64,000 nucleotides of DNA from Belliella kenyensis (GCF_022549675.1 NZ_JAKZGR010000004.1:1-64000), one strand, 5' to 3'; positions 17,056 through 26,954 are shown, counted from the first letter of the stretch. Numbers and translations are program-made. The notes: generated by a model from the letters alone, not told the origin.

Positions 17056-17403
17056 TTAGTTCATTGGTATTACGTCTCTTACTTCAACTGTACCACCCAT
17101 AAAAAGTACTGGGCATTTCTTGGCCAGTTCCGTTGCAGATTCAATAGATTCTGCTTTCAATACCATATTGCCTCCGATCGTCTGTCCATCGGCAATATAA
17201 AGTCCATCTTCTGTTTCATGATGAGCAACAATCTTTTTTCCTTCAAAACCTAATTGATGCGTACTTACCAGTATTCCTTGCATGGCTATTCCACCGATAA
17301 ACTCTCCCCAATGTCTGTGCATTTCTTCCAGTTGCTTAGGGGTTGGCTCTTCGTTGCTGGGTTCATACCTGAACAATAGCATAAATTCTTTTAGTTGTGT
17401 CAT
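17056..17403 (-). CDS. YciI-like (DGPF-type) protein
   Basis: About 115 residues from the ATG at 17401-17403 (MTQLKEFMLLFRYEP). An upstream in-frame ATG at 17445 adds 14 residues unlike the family, so I prefer the internal start. The ferredoxin-like YCII fold is recognisable from the LLFRYE strand, the GGIAMQGILVSTHQL segment and the LKAESIESATELAKKCP helix near the end. Members are small dimeric proteins with a conserved His/Asp pair and unclear chemistry, often linked to sigma factors or Crp regulators. It lies 78 bases after the Crp-family gene; a perfect palindrome lies in that gap. Confidence 0.85.
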   Translation of the reverse strand: MTQLKEFMLLFRYEPSNEEPTPKQLEEMHRHWGEFIGGIAMQGILVSTHQLGFEGKKIVAHHETEDGLYIADGQTIGGNMVLKAESIESATELAKKCPVLFMGGTVEVRDVIPMN

Positions 17404-17460
17404 ATGATCTAATTTATAGTTGATGATGACACAAAAATGAATCAATCAAAAACAATAAAT

Positions 17461-17476
17461 CTTGTCATATGACAAG
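17461..17476. promoter_or_regulatory. 16-bp perfect palindrome, candidate operator
   Basis: CTTGTCATATGACAAG lies between the Crp-family gene and the YciI gene. A second partial copy (TGTCATATGA) overlaps the YciI start codon about 60 bases away. The two-fold symmetry and position suggest a binding site for the neighbouring Crp/Fnr protein. It has no loop and no strong T-run, so a terminator is less likely. Confidence 0.5.
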
Positions 17477-17481
17477 AAAAA

Positions 17482-18063
17482 CTAAACATTTGCCAGTTCT
17501 TTCCTAATACGACTCAATGAAGTGTCTGTAATACCTAAAAATGTAGCAATATGCTTCAATGAGACATTTTGGACGATAGTTGGCTTACGCTGAAGAAGAC
17601 TCAAGTATCTCTCCTTAGCCTGATCTGCTATCAAAGAAATGCTATGCTCTTTAAGTGCAAAATAGCTTCCGACCAAAAGTCCTCTTTGTTGTTCTCTGAA
17701 ATTAGTTATGGAATTGAACATTTCCTGAAAATCTTGAAACGAAATTTCCCAACATACTAAATCGGTCAATGCCTGAATGTTTTCTCTTGTTGGAGCAAAG
17801 AAAAACATCGATGGATAGTCTATTACTACATCTCCTGAACCATAAAGGTTAAATGTGATGTCGTTGCCTTCGGTATCTACGATATACGAACGAATAAAAC
17901 CAGTTTCGATAAACCAATAACTTCTCTCAACCTGACCTTGTGTCAAGAGGTATTCATTTTTTTGGAATGATACCTGCTTGTATTTAGGAATGATTTGCTG
18001 AAGTTCTTCAGAAGTAATTCCGCTAGATGCGAAAACTTTATTTAGAAAATGTTCCTTTTCCAT
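17482..18063 (-). CDS. Crp/Fnr-family transcription regulator
   Basis: A 193-residue regulator with an N-terminal cyclic-nucleotide-binding beta-roll (VSFQKNEYLLTQGQVERSYWFIE, then EGNDITFNLYGSGDVV) and a C-terminal winged helix-turn-helix (NVSLKHIATFLGITDTSLSRIRKEL). The roll lacks the arginine/serine pattern of true cAMP sites, as is usual for this Bacteroidota subgroup, whose ligand is unknown. There is no cysteine cluster for an Fe-S centre. It is the first gene of a short group with YciI and SRPBCC genes and probably controls them. Confidence 0.93.
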   Translation of the reverse strand: MEKEHFLNKVFASSGITSEELQQIIPKYKQVSFQKNEYLLTQGQVERSYWFIETGFIRSYIVDTEGNDITFNLYGSGDVVIDYPSMFFFAPTRENIQALTDLVCWEISFQDFQEMFNSITNFREQQRGLLVGSYFALKEHSISLIADQAKERYLSLLQRKPTIVQNVSLKHIATFLGITDTSLSRIRKELANV

Positions 18064-18807
18064 ACAATTGCCATTAAAAATTTTATTTTTTAATGAATAT
18101 CAAACTATTTTTTCTAAAGGTCAATACAATCCTTGAAATCCTTAATGAAAAATGACTACATCATGGAATCCCTGATAAATTGTTTTCAATTTAATTCTTG
18201 TTTGAGTCTTGGAATCTTGACTCTTGGATCTTGACTCTTGGATCTTGACTCTTGTTTCTTGGCTCTTAAATCAAAATTCTCGCTTCTCGCTTCCATCAAC
18301 CTGTTGTCTCAGGAGAATGTTACCTGAGAATTGAAGCATAAAAAAGCCGTCCTTTTCGGGCAGTCACTAGGAAGAGAAGACACCTTCAATTTTTGAGAAA
18401 GTCTCAAAAACAAATACTTACCGTCTAGATGTAGTTTGCAACTACACCTCAAATATCCTCATTACTTGATCTCTGTCATTTCTATGTGGAATCGAAAATT
18501 CCATGGATAGGAAAGCCTAGATCCAATCTACGCTTAGAGGAGAAGACAACCGTCAAAGTCAAGCGTTAACCTAATTCTATATTTTACAAAGTAGATTTAA
18601 GATATGGTAAACTCTTGCTTCTTGACTCTTGGTTCTTGGTTCTTGTTTCTTGACTCTTGTTTCTTGGTTCTTGTTTCTTGGTTCTTGTTTCTTGACTCTT
18701 GACTCTTGGTTCTTTAATCAAAACTCTCGCTTTTCGCTTCTAATCTCTCGCTTCCCGTCTCTCACTTCTAATCTCTCACTTCTCCCCATACTTCCACACG
18801 CCTTCCA
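18064..18807. repeat. intergenic region with heptanucleotide repeats and a short hairpin
   Basis: There is no gene here. Two blocks of TTCTTGN/CTCTTGN heptads occur, about 18205-18267 and 18611-18715 (some 14 near-continuous units in the second), followed by CTCGCTTCT-type repeats up to 18785 that end just beyond the stop of permease 2. At 18430-18446 is the hairpin TGTAGTTTGCAACTACA. The stretch 18300-18600 otherwise shows nothing I can assign. Confidence 0.75.
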
Positions 18808-21225
18808 TCACTCATTCGTCAAACTATCCACCGGATTAGCAATGGCTGCACGGAAGGATTTGAAGCCCACCGTCAAACCTGTGATGAGCAAGGAGATGAG
18901 CATCACCAATACAAATAAGCCTATGGTAACAGGTGTTTTGTAAGCAAAAGATGCCAGCCATTCTTGCACCATATAATAGGCCAAGGGGACTGCCACTCCA
19001 AAGGCAATCAGCACCATCAAAACAAACTCTTTGGATAGCATCACGGTGATTTGAGCGACAGATGCACCAAGTACCTTTCTGATTCCTATTTCTTTTACCT
19101 TTTGACCTATCATAAAGGAAACCAAGCCATACAAGCCAATACATGAAATCAAAATAGCCAATGCAGCAAATACCTTATATACCATGGCAAGCTTCTGCTC
19201 ATTTTCGTAAAAAGCAGCTATAGACTCATCCAAAAAAACAGCGGTATAGATCTGCTCTGGATAGATCTCTTCAAACTTGCTTTGGATACTTTCTAAGGTA
19301 GACTTGCTGACACCACCTTCCAGCTTCACTGCTACAATCGAGTACATACTTTTTCTAGTGGTAATGACCAATTGCTTCATCTCTTCACGCAGGGAATTGA
19401 CCGTAAAGTCTTTGACTACTCCACTCACAGGAATCCATGCTCCTGAGCCCAATCGAAGGTTTTTGCCTATGGCTTCTTCGGGATTTTGGATCATCAACTT
19501 CTTGGCCATGGTTTCATTGATCACCACATTTCTGATCGTATCACTCGGAGGATAAGCTTGCCCAGCGACAAATTCCATTTCAAACAAATCAAAATAAGCC
19601 TCGTCAGCAAACTTTAAAAATGCTGGAAAGATGATGTCCTCACTTTTATTGTCAAAATAAAAATTGGTTGCTGAGTTGTGATCTGAAGATGGTACATCCG
19701 AAGCCAACGTAGCCCCTTTGACCCCAGGCATCCTTAGGATCTCTTGCTTGAAGCCTTCTATTCTCATCTCACCATTGGTTTTATCCGATGGGACATGAAC
19801 ATAATAAATGGCCTCTTTATTGAAGCCCAAATCTATGTTTTGAACCAAATTCATTTGCCTGACAGCAATCAGTGTCCCAATCATCAGGATCTGAGCGATT
19901 GCAAACTGTAGAACTACCAAACCTCTTCTGATTGAAATACCCCCTATATCTGCACTTTGAAACTTGTTTTTCAATGCCCTAATAGGCTGATATCTTGCTA
20001 TGATCATGGCTGGATAAAAACCTGACAACAAAGACAATAAAACTATCAACACCAGAATAAACAAGCCAACTTGCCACTGAAACAAGCTGACTGAATCTGG
20101 AATGTTGGCGATTTTATCCAAAAACGGTAAGAATAAAGATGCAAGAACTAGCGAAAATAGTGAGGCAAGCAAAACGGTCAAAAAGGTCTCTCCAAAGGAT
20201 TGTAAAGCAATCTGAGTTTTGGTACTTCCCATGACTTTTCTTACGCCTATTTCCTTGCTTTTACCGATTGCTTGCGAGGTGGTAAGGTTCACAAAATTGA
20301 TAGAGGCCATAATCAGGATAAATACCCCTACCAAGATCAAAGTTTTGATGGTAGACTGTCTGATCCTGCTTCCCGTGAGGGGTTCATAGAGAGGGTTGAA
20401 ATGGATGTCACTCAATGGCTGAAGGTGATGAGACTTGATAGAAGTTCCTCTTCCTTCAAAATGTTTTTTGGAAAAATCATCAAGCCGGCTTTGGATCAAT
20501 GCAAAATCCGTTGCTGGATTCGTCTTGACATAAACTTGAAAGTTGCTCCCAGTGCTCCCCCATTCTGCCAAATCATAGCCAAAAGCTTCTTGATGTGAAC
20601 GAATAGTCTCAAATGAAGCCAGAAGTTTAAATCCAAAGTTGCTGTTCTCTGGCATATCCTCGACCACAGCAGCTATCTCTAGCTCAACACCATTGGTCAG
20701 TTGCAAAGCCTTTCCTTGAGCATCCTTCCAGCTTCCAAAATATTTCTCTGCTTCAGACTTAGGTAAGATCACTTGGTCAGGTTGTCCAAGTGCGTTTGCA
20801 TTACCAATTAGGAAGTTTATCTCAAAAAGTCTCGCAAAATCAGGCGTTGTAAAAAACAAACTTTCTGCTCTGTGTTTATCAATACCCCCGCTATTCAAGT
20901 TATCGATATTTACTTGGACATAATTGTGTGATACCACTGGTACTACCTGCTCAAAACTCATAGGATCAGCCATCAACGCATCAGGAAATGGGTTGGCAAC
21001 GCCAGAAGTTTGATCATAAATATCATCGTATTGATCATGAGTGACTATCCTATAGATTTGATCATTATGGCTGAGAAACTTATCATAGCTCAACTCATAT
21101 TGCAGCACGACAAAAAGCAATAAGGCCGCTGTGATTCCAATAGTCAAACCGAGAATATTGATGATTCCTGTCCATTTGCTCCTGATGAGTGAGCGCCAAG
21201 CGATTTTAAAATAGTTTTTGAGCAT
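18808..21225 (-). CDS. ABC transporter permease, FtsX/MacB type (permease 2)
   Basis: An 805-residue paralogue of permease 1. TM1 is in IINILGLTIGITAALLLFVV (residues 22-41), then a MacB-like periplasmic domain with the conserved ILPKSEAEKYFGSW segment, a first FtsX block (KSKEIGVRKVMGSTKTQIAL), a second periplasmic domain with VKDFTVNSL, and a last FtsX block (KVKEIGIRKVLGASVAQITV). It is complete and lacks an ATPase domain. A long repeat-rich spacer follows its stop. No sigma-54 site is obvious in its upstream 490 bases, so it may be transcribed from permease 3 or from an unrecognised promoter. Substrate unknown. Confidence 0.95.
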   Translation of the reverse strand: MLKNYFKIAWRSLIRSKWTGIINILGLTIGITAALLLFVVLQYELSYDKFLSHNDQIYRIVTHDQYDDIYDQTSGVANPFPDALMADPMSFEQVVPVVSHNYVQVNIDNLNSGGIDKHRAESLFFTTPDFARLFEINFLIGNANALGQPDQVILPKSEAEKYFGSWKDAQGKALQLTNGVELEIAAVVEDMPENSNFGFKLLASFETIRSHQEAFGYDLAEWGSTGSNFQVYVKTNPATDFALIQSRLDDFSKKHFEGRGTSIKSHHLQPLSDIHFNPLYEPLTGSRIRQSTIKTLILVGVFILIMASINFVNLTTSQAIGKSKEIGVRKVMGSTKTQIALQSFGETFLTVLLASLFSLVLASLFLPFLDKIANIPDSVSLFQWQVGLFILVLIVLLSLLSGFYPAMIIARYQPIRALKNKFQSADIGGISIRRGLVVLQFAIAQILMIGTLIAVRQMNLVQNIDLGFNKEAIYYVHVPSDKTNGEMRIEGFKQEILRMPGVKGATLASDVPSSDHNSATNFYFDNKSEDIIFPAFLKFADEAYFDLFEMEFVAGQAYPPSDTIRNVVINETMAKKLMIQNPEEAIGKNLRLGSGAWIPVSGVVKDFTVNSLREEMKQLVITTRKSMYSIVAVKLEGGVSKSTLESIQSKFEEIYPEQIYTAVFLDESIAAFYENEQKLAMVYKVFAALAILISCIGLYGLVSFMIGQKVKEIGIRKVLGASVAQITVMLSKEFVLMVLIAFGVAVPLAYYMVQEWLASFAYKTPVTIGLFVLVMLISLLITGLTVGFKSFRAAIANPVDSLTNE

Positions 21226-21718
21226 ATCAGGTTTTTTTAAATTCTTCCTTAATTTTAATTCAAATATTGTTAGGGTTTTATTGATGAAATACAGTAGAAA
21301 TATGATAGAAATAGATTGAAATAATTTTCGGTACTTCTTCTTTGACTTTGGAATCGATATTCTATTGAGTTTGAATCGGAGATGGGTGGAAATACAGTTG
21401 ATATATGGTAGAAATAGATTGAAATAATTTTCTTCACCGATCCCGTATTTCCTTTTAGGAAGTCTTCATTAAAACCAACTTGTATTAATAGCAACCTATT
21501 TCACTCAGTATATTTCTACTATATTTCAATCATATTTCCACTATATTTCAATTATCATCCTTTCAAAATATCCAGTATCCAATAATATCTTATCCCGAAT
21601 TAGTTCGTTCTCGGGACATTCGCTAAGCTCCAGTTTCAACATATTACCATTTTATTTCGCAAAACTTATTTCAATCAACATCCTTCCAAAGGATTCATTA
21701 GCATCTACCAATATTAGT
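21226..21718. repeat. GAAATA-type repeat-rich spacer A
   Basis: No gene. Around 21286-21331 and 21389-21432 are runs of GAAATANNNTAGAAAT units, and around 21495-21560 their reverse complement occurs (TATTTCTACTATATTTCAAT and related units), forming an imperfect inverted repeat about 200 bases apart. The block 21495-21580 and the motif TTCTCGGGACATTCGCTAAGCTCC (21608-21631) recur in the spacer after permease 3. Confidence 0.7.
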
Positions 21719-24136
21719 TTACTCACTCCTCAAACTCTTCACTGGATTGAGCATCGCAGCTCTGATGGCCTGCGAACTTACTGTCGCCAAGGCCACAATC
21801 ACTGCAACAAGGCCAGCCAAGACATACACCCACCACCCGATTGCTGTTTTGTAAGCAAATCCATCAAGCCAACTATTCATGGCATACCAAGTGATCGGTA
21901 TGGCAAGTACAATCGCCACAAAAACGAGTTTGACAAAATCCATTGACAGCAAGGTGACAATACTGGAAACTTCTGCACCCAGTACTTTTCTGATGCCGAT
22001 TTCCTTGGTTCGGATCTCTGCGGAATAGGTAGCTAATCCAAACAATCCCAAGCTTGCAATCAGGATCGCCAACACGGAGAATACAGTAAATATCTTTCTG
22101 AATTTGAAATCGGCCTGGTACTGCTTGTTGAAATCCACATCCAAGAAACTGTACAAAAATGGCCTGTGGGGTGCCAGTCTATTCCAAGTATCCTCGATTT
22201 CTGAAATGGTTTTTGTCATGTTGTCCGACTTCACCTTGAGTGTAAGAAAACGGCTTGCAAATGCCTCAAAAGGCAATGTTAGGGGTTCGATATTGCGGTG
22301 AAGAGAAATGAAATTAAAATCCTTGACCACGCCGATGACTTCTCCTGCCCTGCCCCATTGGTCAAATTTTTTCCCGATAATGTCTGCGGGGTTGGCATAG
22401 CCATATTGTCTGGCGGCGGCTTCGTTGATGACCAAGGCCGAGGTGGAATCCGAAGGAAAATCCCTAGAATAGGACCTTCCCGCCACCAATTTCATATTGA
22501 AATGGTCTATAAAGTCAATCCCTACCTGGAAAATAGCCTGACCTTGCATCTGCATCTCACCATCTGAATTTTCAATTTCCGTCCCAGCGTTGGGAAAATA
22601 ACCTCCGGGAACGCTTCTCGAAAATGCGACAGATTGTATTGCCGGATTGGCCTCCATTTCACTCTTAAAGGCACTGGACCTTCTGTTGACTAGCTCATCA
22701 TAATTGTAATCAAGCACCAGCATCTGCTCTTTGTCAAAACCCATGTCTTTGTCGAGCAGGTGGTTCATTTGGTTATAGACTATGATGGTACCAGCAATCA
22801 GGATGATGGAAAGGCTAAATTGGAAAACCACCAATCCCTTTCTGAGATTGACCCCGCTATTGTTGGCAACAGAAATTCCTTTCAATATCTGCACAGGCCT
22901 GAATCCTGACAATACAAACGCTGGATAAGAACCTGCCAGAATCCCGACAACAAACAGCACCACGGTCAATGTCGGGACAGTTTGCCAATTGATAAATTTC
23001 ATCAGCTCCAATTCCTTGCCTGTGATGCTTTTCATAAGAGGCATGGCCAGGCTGACAAAAAATACAGAGACTATCATTGCCAGAAATACAATGATCATAG
23101 ATTCGCTTAAAAACTGGTAAACCAAGTGTCTCCTATCCGCTCCGACCGATTTCCTGATCCCAACTTCTTTGGCCCTTTCCATGGACCTGGCTGTGGAAAG
23201 GTTCATAAAGTTAATAATTGCGATCACCAGTATAAATATCCCTATAATCGAAAACACATAAATATTGGAAAGACTTCCAGTTTCACCGGGTTGCCTCTCA
23301 GCATGGGATCGAAGGTAAAAATCCTTCATTTGTTCGACCCGGATCGTATAGCGTGGATTGTCTTGTCTTGCGGCTAGAAAATCGGGGATTTTTTGTTGAA
23401 ATGCTGTGAGGTTGAAATTCTCGTTGACGAGGAAGTAAGTATAGAAATCCACATATCCCCAATATTCAAAAACCTCCGGTCTTGATACTCTAAAAGTGCT
23501 TAGTGACAGCAGTATATTGAATTTGAAATGGGAGTTGGATGGAATGTCCTCAATCACTGCCGTGACTGTGTAATCTCCTGCATTGGATCTTCCAGGAGAG
23601 TCGCTACCTTTCAATGTTTTGCCGATAGGGTCCTCATTTCCAAAATAACGCTTGGCGGTACTCTCGGTCATCACCATGCTGTACGGGGCGGTCAAGGCAT
23701 TTTTCGCATCACCTTTGATCACCTTCCAACTAAAAACATCAAATGCCGTCGAGTCCATAAAGAATACCCCTTCTTCCTGAAAGGAATTTTCCCCATCCGT
23801 CAAAAGGATATCTGAACTACCAGAGAATTGGACGACTTTATCAATTTCAGGAAAATAACTTTGAATAGCTGGGCCAACTGGTGCGTTATTCCAAACCCAA
23901 AAAGGATTTGCTCCAGCATTTTCTGGTTGGTCTTCGGAAGGTAGGCTTCCATGAGTAAGTCTGTAGATCCGACCCCCCTTTTCGTGGTAATTATCGTAGG
24001 ACAACTCATCTTGGATATACATAAAAATCAGGAAGCAACAGGTCATCCCCAGCCCCAAGCCAAAAATATTTATAAAGGAGTAAGCCTTCTTTTTCAGAAG
24101 GTTTCTCCAAGCGATTTTCAGATAGTTTCTAAACAT
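21719..24136 (-). CDS. ABC transporter permease, FtsX/MacB type (permease 3)
   Basis: An 805-residue permease. TM1 is FINIFGLGLGMTCCFLIFMY (residues 21-40), then the ELSYDNYHEKGGRIYRL signature, a periplasmic MacB domain with VMTESTAKRYFGNEDPIGKT, the first FtsX block (RAKEVGIRKSVGADRRHLVY), a second periplasmic domain (VIGVVKDFNFISLHRNIEPL), and a final FtsX block (RTKEIGIRKVLGAEVSSIVT) with C-terminal AAMLNPVKSLRSE. It is complete. Compared with permease 4 it shares these motifs and also flanking spacer sequence, which suggests origin by local duplication. It needs a separate ATPase. Confidence 0.95.
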   Translation of the reverse strand: MFRNYLKIAWRNLLKKKAYSFINIFGLGLGMTCCFLIFMYIQDELSYDNYHEKGGRIYRLTHGSLPSEDQPENAGANPFWVWNNAPVGPAIQSYFPEIDKVVQFSGSSDILLTDGENSFQEEGVFFMDSTAFDVFSWKVIKGDAKNALTAPYSMVMTESTAKRYFGNEDPIGKTLKGSDSPGRSNAGDYTVTAVIEDIPSNSHFKFNILLSLSTFRVSRPEVFEYWGYVDFYTYFLVNENFNLTAFQQKIPDFLAARQDNPRYTIRVEQMKDFYLRSHAERQPGETGSLSNIYVFSIIGIFILVIAIINFMNLSTARSMERAKEVGIRKSVGADRRHLVYQFLSESMIIVFLAMIVSVFFVSLAMPLMKSITGKELELMKFINWQTVPTLTVVLFVVGILAGSYPAFVLSGFRPVQILKGISVANNSGVNLRKGLVVFQFSLSIILIAGTIIVYNQMNHLLDKDMGFDKEQMLVLDYNYDELVNRRSSAFKSEMEANPAIQSVAFSRSVPGGYFPNAGTEIENSDGEMQMQGQAIFQVGIDFIDHFNMKLVAGRSYSRDFPSDSTSALVINEAAARQYGYANPADIIGKKFDQWGRAGEVIGVVKDFNFISLHRNIEPLTLPFEAFASRFLTLKVKSDNMTKTISEIEDTWNRLAPHRPFLYSFLDVDFNKQYQADFKFRKIFTVFSVLAILIASLGLFGLATYSAEIRTKEIGIRKVLGAEVSSIVTLLSMDFVKLVFVAIVLAIPITWYAMNSWLDGFAYKTAIGWWVYVLAGLVAVIVALATVSSQAIRAAMLNPVKSLRSE

Positions 24137-24527
24137 AACAGTCTTTTTTTCTTTACCAGTTGTTTTTCTTGTTGAAACAGGGTTGAAATACAGTAGAAAT
24201 ATTGTGGAAATAAATAGAAATAATATTCCATCACCAATCCCCCCTTCCCTCAGGCATTATTGGCAGCCAACTCCAGAATTTCTCCCTTCTCGGGACTTTC
24301 GCTAAAGCTCCAAAATCAACCTATTTCACTCAGTATATTTCTACTATATTTCAATTATCATCTTTCCAAAATATCCAGTATCCACCAGTATCCAGTAATA
24401 TCTAATTCGAAATATTTCCACCTTATTTCGCAAAGCCTATTTCACGCAGTATATTTCAATCTTATTTCACGAATCTTTCTACCAGAAAGCAGTGTATTTA
24501 TCCACCATATTTCCTTCAAAACACCCA
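24137..24527. repeat. GAAATA-type repeat-rich spacer B
   Basis: No gene. GAAATACAGTAGAAATATTG units stand near 24185-24230. The segment 24320-24382 copies 21495-21580 of spacer A except for the loss of one repeat unit of about 22 bases. TTCTCGGGACTTTCGCTAAAGCTCC (24288-24312) matches spacer A but lies on the other side of the shared block. Further TATTTCNNN units run to about 24515. Confidence 0.7.
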
Positions 24528-26954
24528 TCAATTTGTCTTAAATGAATCCACAGGATTGGTCAATGCCGCTCGGACAGATTGACTGCTGATGGTAAAAGTA
24601 GCGATCACCACTGCAATCAAACCAGCCAAACCAAAGACTCCCCAAGAAATGGAAACACTGTAAGCAAAGCTTTCCAACCATGAGTTCATTGCGAACCAAG
24701 CAATTGGTACGGCCAGCAAGAACCCGAAAAGTACGAGCTTGAGAAAATCTTTTCCTAATAGCAAAACAATGCTCTTTACACTTGCACCCAAGACCTTTCT
24801 TACTCCTATTTCCTTGGTGCGCTGCTCTGCCGCAAAAGCAGAAAGACCAAACAAACCCAACACCGAGATCAAAATAGCTATCCCAGCAAAAATTCCGAAA
24901 ACGAAGCCAACCTTTTCCTCTGATTCATATTGTTGCTGAAACTTATCCTCTACCGTATAATAACTGAAAGGAAAATCTGGCTTCAAGGCAATCCACTCTT
25001 CCTTTAAATAAGCTATCGCTTCCTCTTCATATCCTTTCTTCAACCTAATCGCTACGGAGTTGAAACGTGTATCAGGTATCATGAAGACCATAGGAATAAT
25101 AGGTTGATGCAAAGATTCAAAATGAAAATCTTTGACCACACCGACAACATAACCTCGTCTTGCATCATAGTGAAGTGATTTGCCTATAGCATCTTCCGCT
25201 GACTTCCAACCAATAGCTCTAACGGCAGATTCATTTAACAAAAATGCTTGTGTGCTGTCAGTTGGTAGTTGGAAGTCAAAATCCCTACCAGCCACTATCT
25301 CTATTCCAAATGTCTCCATATATCCATGGCTCACATGTATATCAGATAGCCGAATGTCAATGTTGGTCAACCCATCTTTCAGCTCTGCGCTAGTTATACC
25401 AGAGTCCAAAAGCCTTCCAGAAGGTACCCTCGACCCTAATGAAATAGACTCTATGCCCTGATGCTGCAAGAACCTTTGACTTAGATTTTCAAAATTTCCG
25501 ACCAACTCTTCATATGCTGGAAGTACTGCAATCCTATCCTTTTCAAAACCCAAGTCTTTATTTTTCATAAAATCAAGCTGATGAACTACTACCAAAACGG
25601 CTACTATCAAAATGATAGAAATAGCAAACTGTCCCACAACCAATGCAGCGCGGAGTTTCTCATGTATGGTACCGATCTTAAAGGTGCCTTTCAGAACCTT
25701 GACAGGTTGAAAACTAGAAAGGAAAAGTGAGGGATAACTCCCTGCAATCATACCCACTACTAATACAAAACCCAATAATCCAAAAAGGTAAATTGGCTGT
25801 TCAAATAGATTAAAACTTAAATCCTTCCCTGTAAAGTTCTCAAAAAATGGCAACACCAATGAAGTCATTACTAGTGCTAAAACCAATGAAATCAAGGACA
25901 TCAAAATAGATTCACTCATAAATTGACCGATGATGAATCGTTTTTCGGCTCCAAGTGCTTTTCTCAAACCTACTTCCAAGGCTCGCTTTGAAGAGCGTGC
26001 TGTAGCCAAGTTCATAAAGTTCACACAAGCAATCAATAAAATAAAAAATGCAATAGCTGTATAGATATAAACATGCTCAATATTGCTGTTTGGCTCCAGC
26101 TCAGAATCCAGATTGGAATGCAGATGAATGTCAGTAATCGGCCATAAGTGCAAGGAAGTCCATGTAGATGCCAAAGCTCCTCCTTCACCTACCTGAATGT
26201 GTCTATTGAGAAAATCTGGTATTTGGGCTTCAATATTTTTAATATTCGACCCTTCTTTGAGCAAAATATAAGTACCAAATTGATTGGCCCCATAGTTTTT
26301 CATCATTTCATCATAACCTCCAAAGTACCCCGTTACCATTTCCATGGAAACTAAAAAATCAGCCCTGAAATGAGAGTTATCTGGAATATCTTTCATCACC
26401 GCCCTTACTTGCAAATTTACTTGATGCTGATTTATCATCAATTCTAAGCTTTTCCCTACCGGGTCTGCATCCCCAAAATATTTTCTTGACATGCTTTCAG
26501 AAATCACCATTCCATCGGGAAAATTGAGGGCTTCTTCACCATTTCCATCCACTAGCTCCCAAGAAAACACACTAAAAACCTCTGGATCGGAAAAGTAAAC
26601 CTTCTCTTCTTCAAAAATCTTATCTCCAGATTTTAGAATTACATTAGTATTTAAAACACGAACAGCTTCATCCAAGTCCTCACTAAAGTCAGACTTCATT
26701 AATGGTCCAAAAGGAGGTGCTGTATGTGCAAGGTAAAGGTTTACCTCTCCATTTTGATTGAAAAAAGACCTCGACACCCTGTATATCCTATCAGATTTCT
26801 CATGATACTTATCATAACTCAATTCGTGCTGCACAAATAGAAAAATCAAAATACTAGAAGCCATCCCAACAGATAGTCCCAAGATATTGATGAACATATA
26901 TGCAGGTTGCTTTTTCAGGTTTCTGAGAAATATTTTCAAATAGTTAATTAACAT
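24528..26954 (-). CDS. ABC transporter permease, FtsX/MacB type (permease 4)
   Basis: An 808-residue permease with TM1 FINILGLSVGMASSILIFLF (residues 21-40), ELSYDKYHEKSDRIYRV, a periplasmic domain with VISESMSRKYFGDADPVGKS, a first FtsX block (RALEVGLRKALGAEKRFIIG), a second periplasmic domain (VVGVVKDFHFESLHQPIIPM) and a terminal FtsX block (RTKEIGVRKVLGASVKSIVL) ending AALTNPVDSFKTN. It is complete and closest in motif wording to permease 3. It lies 268 bases upstream of the ATPase gene, separated from it by heptad repeats. Substrate unknown; family members export lipopeptides, peptides or drugs. Confidence 0.95.
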   Translation of the reverse strand: MLINYLKIFLRNLKKQPAYMFINILGLSVGMASSILIFLFVQHELSYDKYHEKSDRIYRVSRSFFNQNGEVNLYLAHTAPPFGPLMKSDFSEDLDEAVRVLNTNVILKSGDKIFEEEKVYFSDPEVFSVFSWELVDGNGEEALNFPDGMVISESMSRKYFGDADPVGKSLELMINQHQVNLQVRAVMKDIPDNSHFRADFLVSMEMVTGYFGGYDEMMKNYGANQFGTYILLKEGSNIKNIEAQIPDFLNRHIQVGEGGALASTWTSLHLWPITDIHLHSNLDSELEPNSNIEHVYIYTAIAFFILLIACVNFMNLATARSSKRALEVGLRKALGAEKRFIIGQFMSESILMSLISLVLALVMTSLVLPFFENFTGKDLSFNLFEQPIYLFGLLGFVLVVGMIAGSYPSLFLSSFQPVKVLKGTFKIGTIHEKLRAALVVGQFAISIILIVAVLVVVHQLDFMKNKDLGFEKDRIAVLPAYEELVGNFENLSQRFLQHQGIESISLGSRVPSGRLLDSGITSAELKDGLTNIDIRLSDIHVSHGYMETFGIEIVAGRDFDFQLPTDSTQAFLLNESAVRAIGWKSAEDAIGKSLHYDARRGYVVGVVKDFHFESLHQPIIPMVFMIPDTRFNSVAIRLKKGYEEEAIAYLKEEWIALKPDFPFSYYTVEDKFQQQYESEEKVGFVFGIFAGIAILISVLGLFGLSAFAAEQRTKEIGVRKVLGASVKSIVLLLGKDFLKLVLFGFLLAVPIAWFAMNSWLESFAYSVSISWGVFGLAGLIAVVIATFTISSQSVRAALTNPVDSFKTN

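Noticed and set aside
18205-18785. TTCTTGN repeats as a CRISPR array or coding repeat
   Set aside because: Units are seven bases without spacers, are not constant in phase, and no open frame uses them convincingly.
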